A DNA stretch of 7,487 bases from an uncultured Synechococcus sp. (GTDB lineage Bacteria > Cyanobacteriota > Cyanobacteriia > PCC-6307 > Cyanobiaceae). The position numbers and the translations under genes are program-made. The notes beneath the pieces are model-generated. The model saw only the letters and a program-made list of their open reading frames with translations, did not search any database and was not told the DNA's origin. Below are positions 6,312 to 7,487 of this stretch, in pieces. Positions within the stretch are counted from its first letter, which is position 1. Every line of letters starts with the position of its first letter. The DNA lies in contig CALGVO010000197.1 of assembly GCA_937930135.1 (NCBI GenBank), positions 1 to 7,487 of the forward strand, written 5' to 3'.

Positions 6312-7487
6312 ATGCCTGAGACAGCTTCGCCAAGGCTTCCCTTCTGGGATCAGTGCGTCCAGGAGCTACGAGTGCGTCATTCCCGTTTTCGGCTCAGACG
6401 GCATCCCGGCAGTCCATTCATCTATGTCCGAGAGATGGTGGCTGGTCGCAAGGTCGGCGAGTTTTCGCTCAAACCGAAGCTCTGGAGCAATCGCGACGAC
6501 ATCGAGGAAGCTCGTGACCTGTGCATTCAGGGCCATCGGCGAGGCGCCTGGCCATTGGCTCCGGCCAAGGAGCCTCCAGCATCAGCTGGCGGCTGGCCCG
6601 CCCTTGCGGAGGCTTGTATCGCCGACATCAAGCTTCGGATCTGCAAAGAAGGCAGTCGAGCGCATGCCATCAACGACTTGCGCAAACGCATTGCGATGTT
6701 CAGAGGACCAGTTGAAGCGAAGCTACTCCAGGTCTGGGTCCAGGAGCACGATCCTCGCCTCCAGCTGAAGAGCTTCAATCGCCGGATCGAAACCCTCTCC
6801 CAGATCCATCGCAGCGGGTTGATGGATCTGAGCGCAGAGCTTCAGATACTCCGCGGGATGCGGCCCAAGGGGGCAGCCGAGAAGATCCGCAAGGCGTCCT
6901 CGATGCGGGTGCGCGTGATTCCAGGTGATGAAGACCTGCAGCACTGGCTCGATCGTCTGGAGCCATTCCACCAGTGGGTGTTCGGCTGTATCGCCACCTA
7001 TGGCCTCCGCCCCCATGAGCTCTGGCATGCCGAGGAGATCGACAACGAAGGCTGGATCAGTATTCCCGGCGACATGAAGACCAAGACCGGCGAACATTTT
7101 GCACCGCCAGTTCCAGAGGGCTGGGTGGAGCGTTACGGCCTACAGCGCAACTGGGAGCAGTTCCACGTCCAGTTGAATGCCCGTTGGACCGTTCGCTTTG
7201 CCGACGTCTCCGGTGTGAAGATCGCTGTGAACAACGTGGCCGTGTCGAACTCGCTCTACAAGGTGTTCCAGCGCAAGGGACTGCAGAAGCTCTGGGCGCC
7301 GGTGGCCGATGGCGAAGGGATGGACTGGGTGCGACCCTATGACCTGAGGCACGCCTATGCCATCCGCTGCGCCACCTCAGCGGAGACGGCGGATGCATTC
7401 AATGATGATATGGCCACCTGGATGGGTCACGGGATGGACCTTCTCTGCGAATACAACCGCTGCCGCTACGGCGAGGATGCCTCAGAT
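6312..7487 (+). CDS. Tyrosine recombinase / site-specific integrase, 3'-truncated by the window
   Basis: The frame is open for 392 codons from ATG 6312 to the window edge without a stop. It has the integrase layout: an N-terminal part (about residues 1-75, with FIYVREMVAGRKVGEFSLK, possibly arm-site DNA binding), a helical core-binding region (about 95-200) and a catalytic domain. Catalytic residues: Arg233 in ATYGLRPHEL, Lys258 in MKTKTGEH, Arg346 in PYDLRHAYA, His373 in WMGHG and probably Tyr381 in LLCEYNR. Tyr343 stands where the first His of the HxxR motif usually is, and the His373-Tyr381 spacing is one residue shorter than the usual nine; Tyr386 is an alternative nucleophile. ATG 6312 is the first in-frame start after stops at 6210 and 6228; no clear Shine-Dalgarno site precedes it. 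Being next to an intact tRNA on the same strand, it most likely drives integration of a genomic island extending to the right. Little more than the C-terminal tail should be missing. Confidence 0.92.
   Translation, partial: MPETASPRLPFWDQCVQELRVRHSRFRLRRHPGSPFIYVREMVAGRKVGEFSLKPKLWSNRDDIEEARDLCIQGHRRGAWPLAPAKEPPASAGGWPALAEACIADIKLRICKEGSRAHAINDLRKRIAMFRGPVEAKLLQVWVQEHDPRLQLKSFNRRIETLSQIHRSGLMDLSAELQILRGMRPKGAAEKIRKASSMRVRVIPGDEDLQHWLDRLEPFHQWVFGCIATYGLRPHELWHAEEIDNEGWISIPGDMKTKTGEHFAPPVPEGWVERYGLQRNWEQFHVQLNARWTVRFADVSGVKIAVNNVAVSNSLYKVFQRKGLQKLWAPVADGEGMDWVRPYDLRHAYAIRCATSAETADAFNDDMATWMGHGMDLLCEYNRCRYGEDASD

Noticed and set aside
6286..6768. Open frame of 160 codons overlapping the integrase N-terminus
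   Set aside because: It is out of frame with the integrase, which shows a continuous integrase-like protein through the whole stretch; it is a shadow.

Overview
The window looks like a GC-rich unicellular picocyanobacterium of the Synechococcus/Cyanobium type. The evidence is gene content: a CCB2/CCB4-type cytochrome b6f assembly factor, a Psb32-like photosystem II repair protein and a PxcA/CemA proton-extrusion protein occur only in oxygenic phototrophs or are typical of them. The compact, high-GC3 coding style also fits. The species cannot be fixed from the sequence alone.

Layout, left half (1-6021), ordinary chromosome. A 5'-truncated LptC-like LPS-export gene (to 935, +) runs convergently into a minus-strand CCB2/CCB4-family gene (1530-871), and their 3' ends overlap by 65 bp. 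Across a 68-bp divergent gap lies a tightly packed plus-strand series: a TerB-family protein (1599-2006), Psb32/TPM protein (2039-2710), PxcA (2731-3873), CobU (3860-4426) and TrmL (4423-4908). Gaps are 32 and 20 bp, followed by overlaps of 14 and 4 bp, so this is probably one operon. It mixes photosynthetic membrane physiology (PSII repair, light-driven proton exchange) with housekeeping steps (cobamide lower-ligand preparation, tRNA wobble methylation). After a 108-bp gap comes an exported LysM/M23 peptidoglycan peptidase (5017-6021) with a complete set of metal and catalytic residues.

Right end (6022-7487), chromosome/mobile-element junction. An intact 74-nt tRNA with anticodon CAT (6058-6131), probably elongator tRNA-Met, is followed by a UUCG-loop intrinsic terminator (6142-6163). 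Next is a perfect 26-bp palindrome (6247-6272), then a tyrosine recombinase gene (6312 to the window edge, open at its 3' end) on the same strand. A full tRNA followed directly by an integrase is the classic signature of a tRNA-integrated genomic island or phage-like element. The integrase belongs to the element and the tRNA 3' end probably serves as the attachment site. The element's cargo lies to the right, outside the window.

The most interesting unexplained signal is the palindrome between the tRNA terminator and the integrase start. It could be an integrase-control operator or a recombinase binding site. No CRISPR array, insertion sequence, riboswitch or replication origin was seen.
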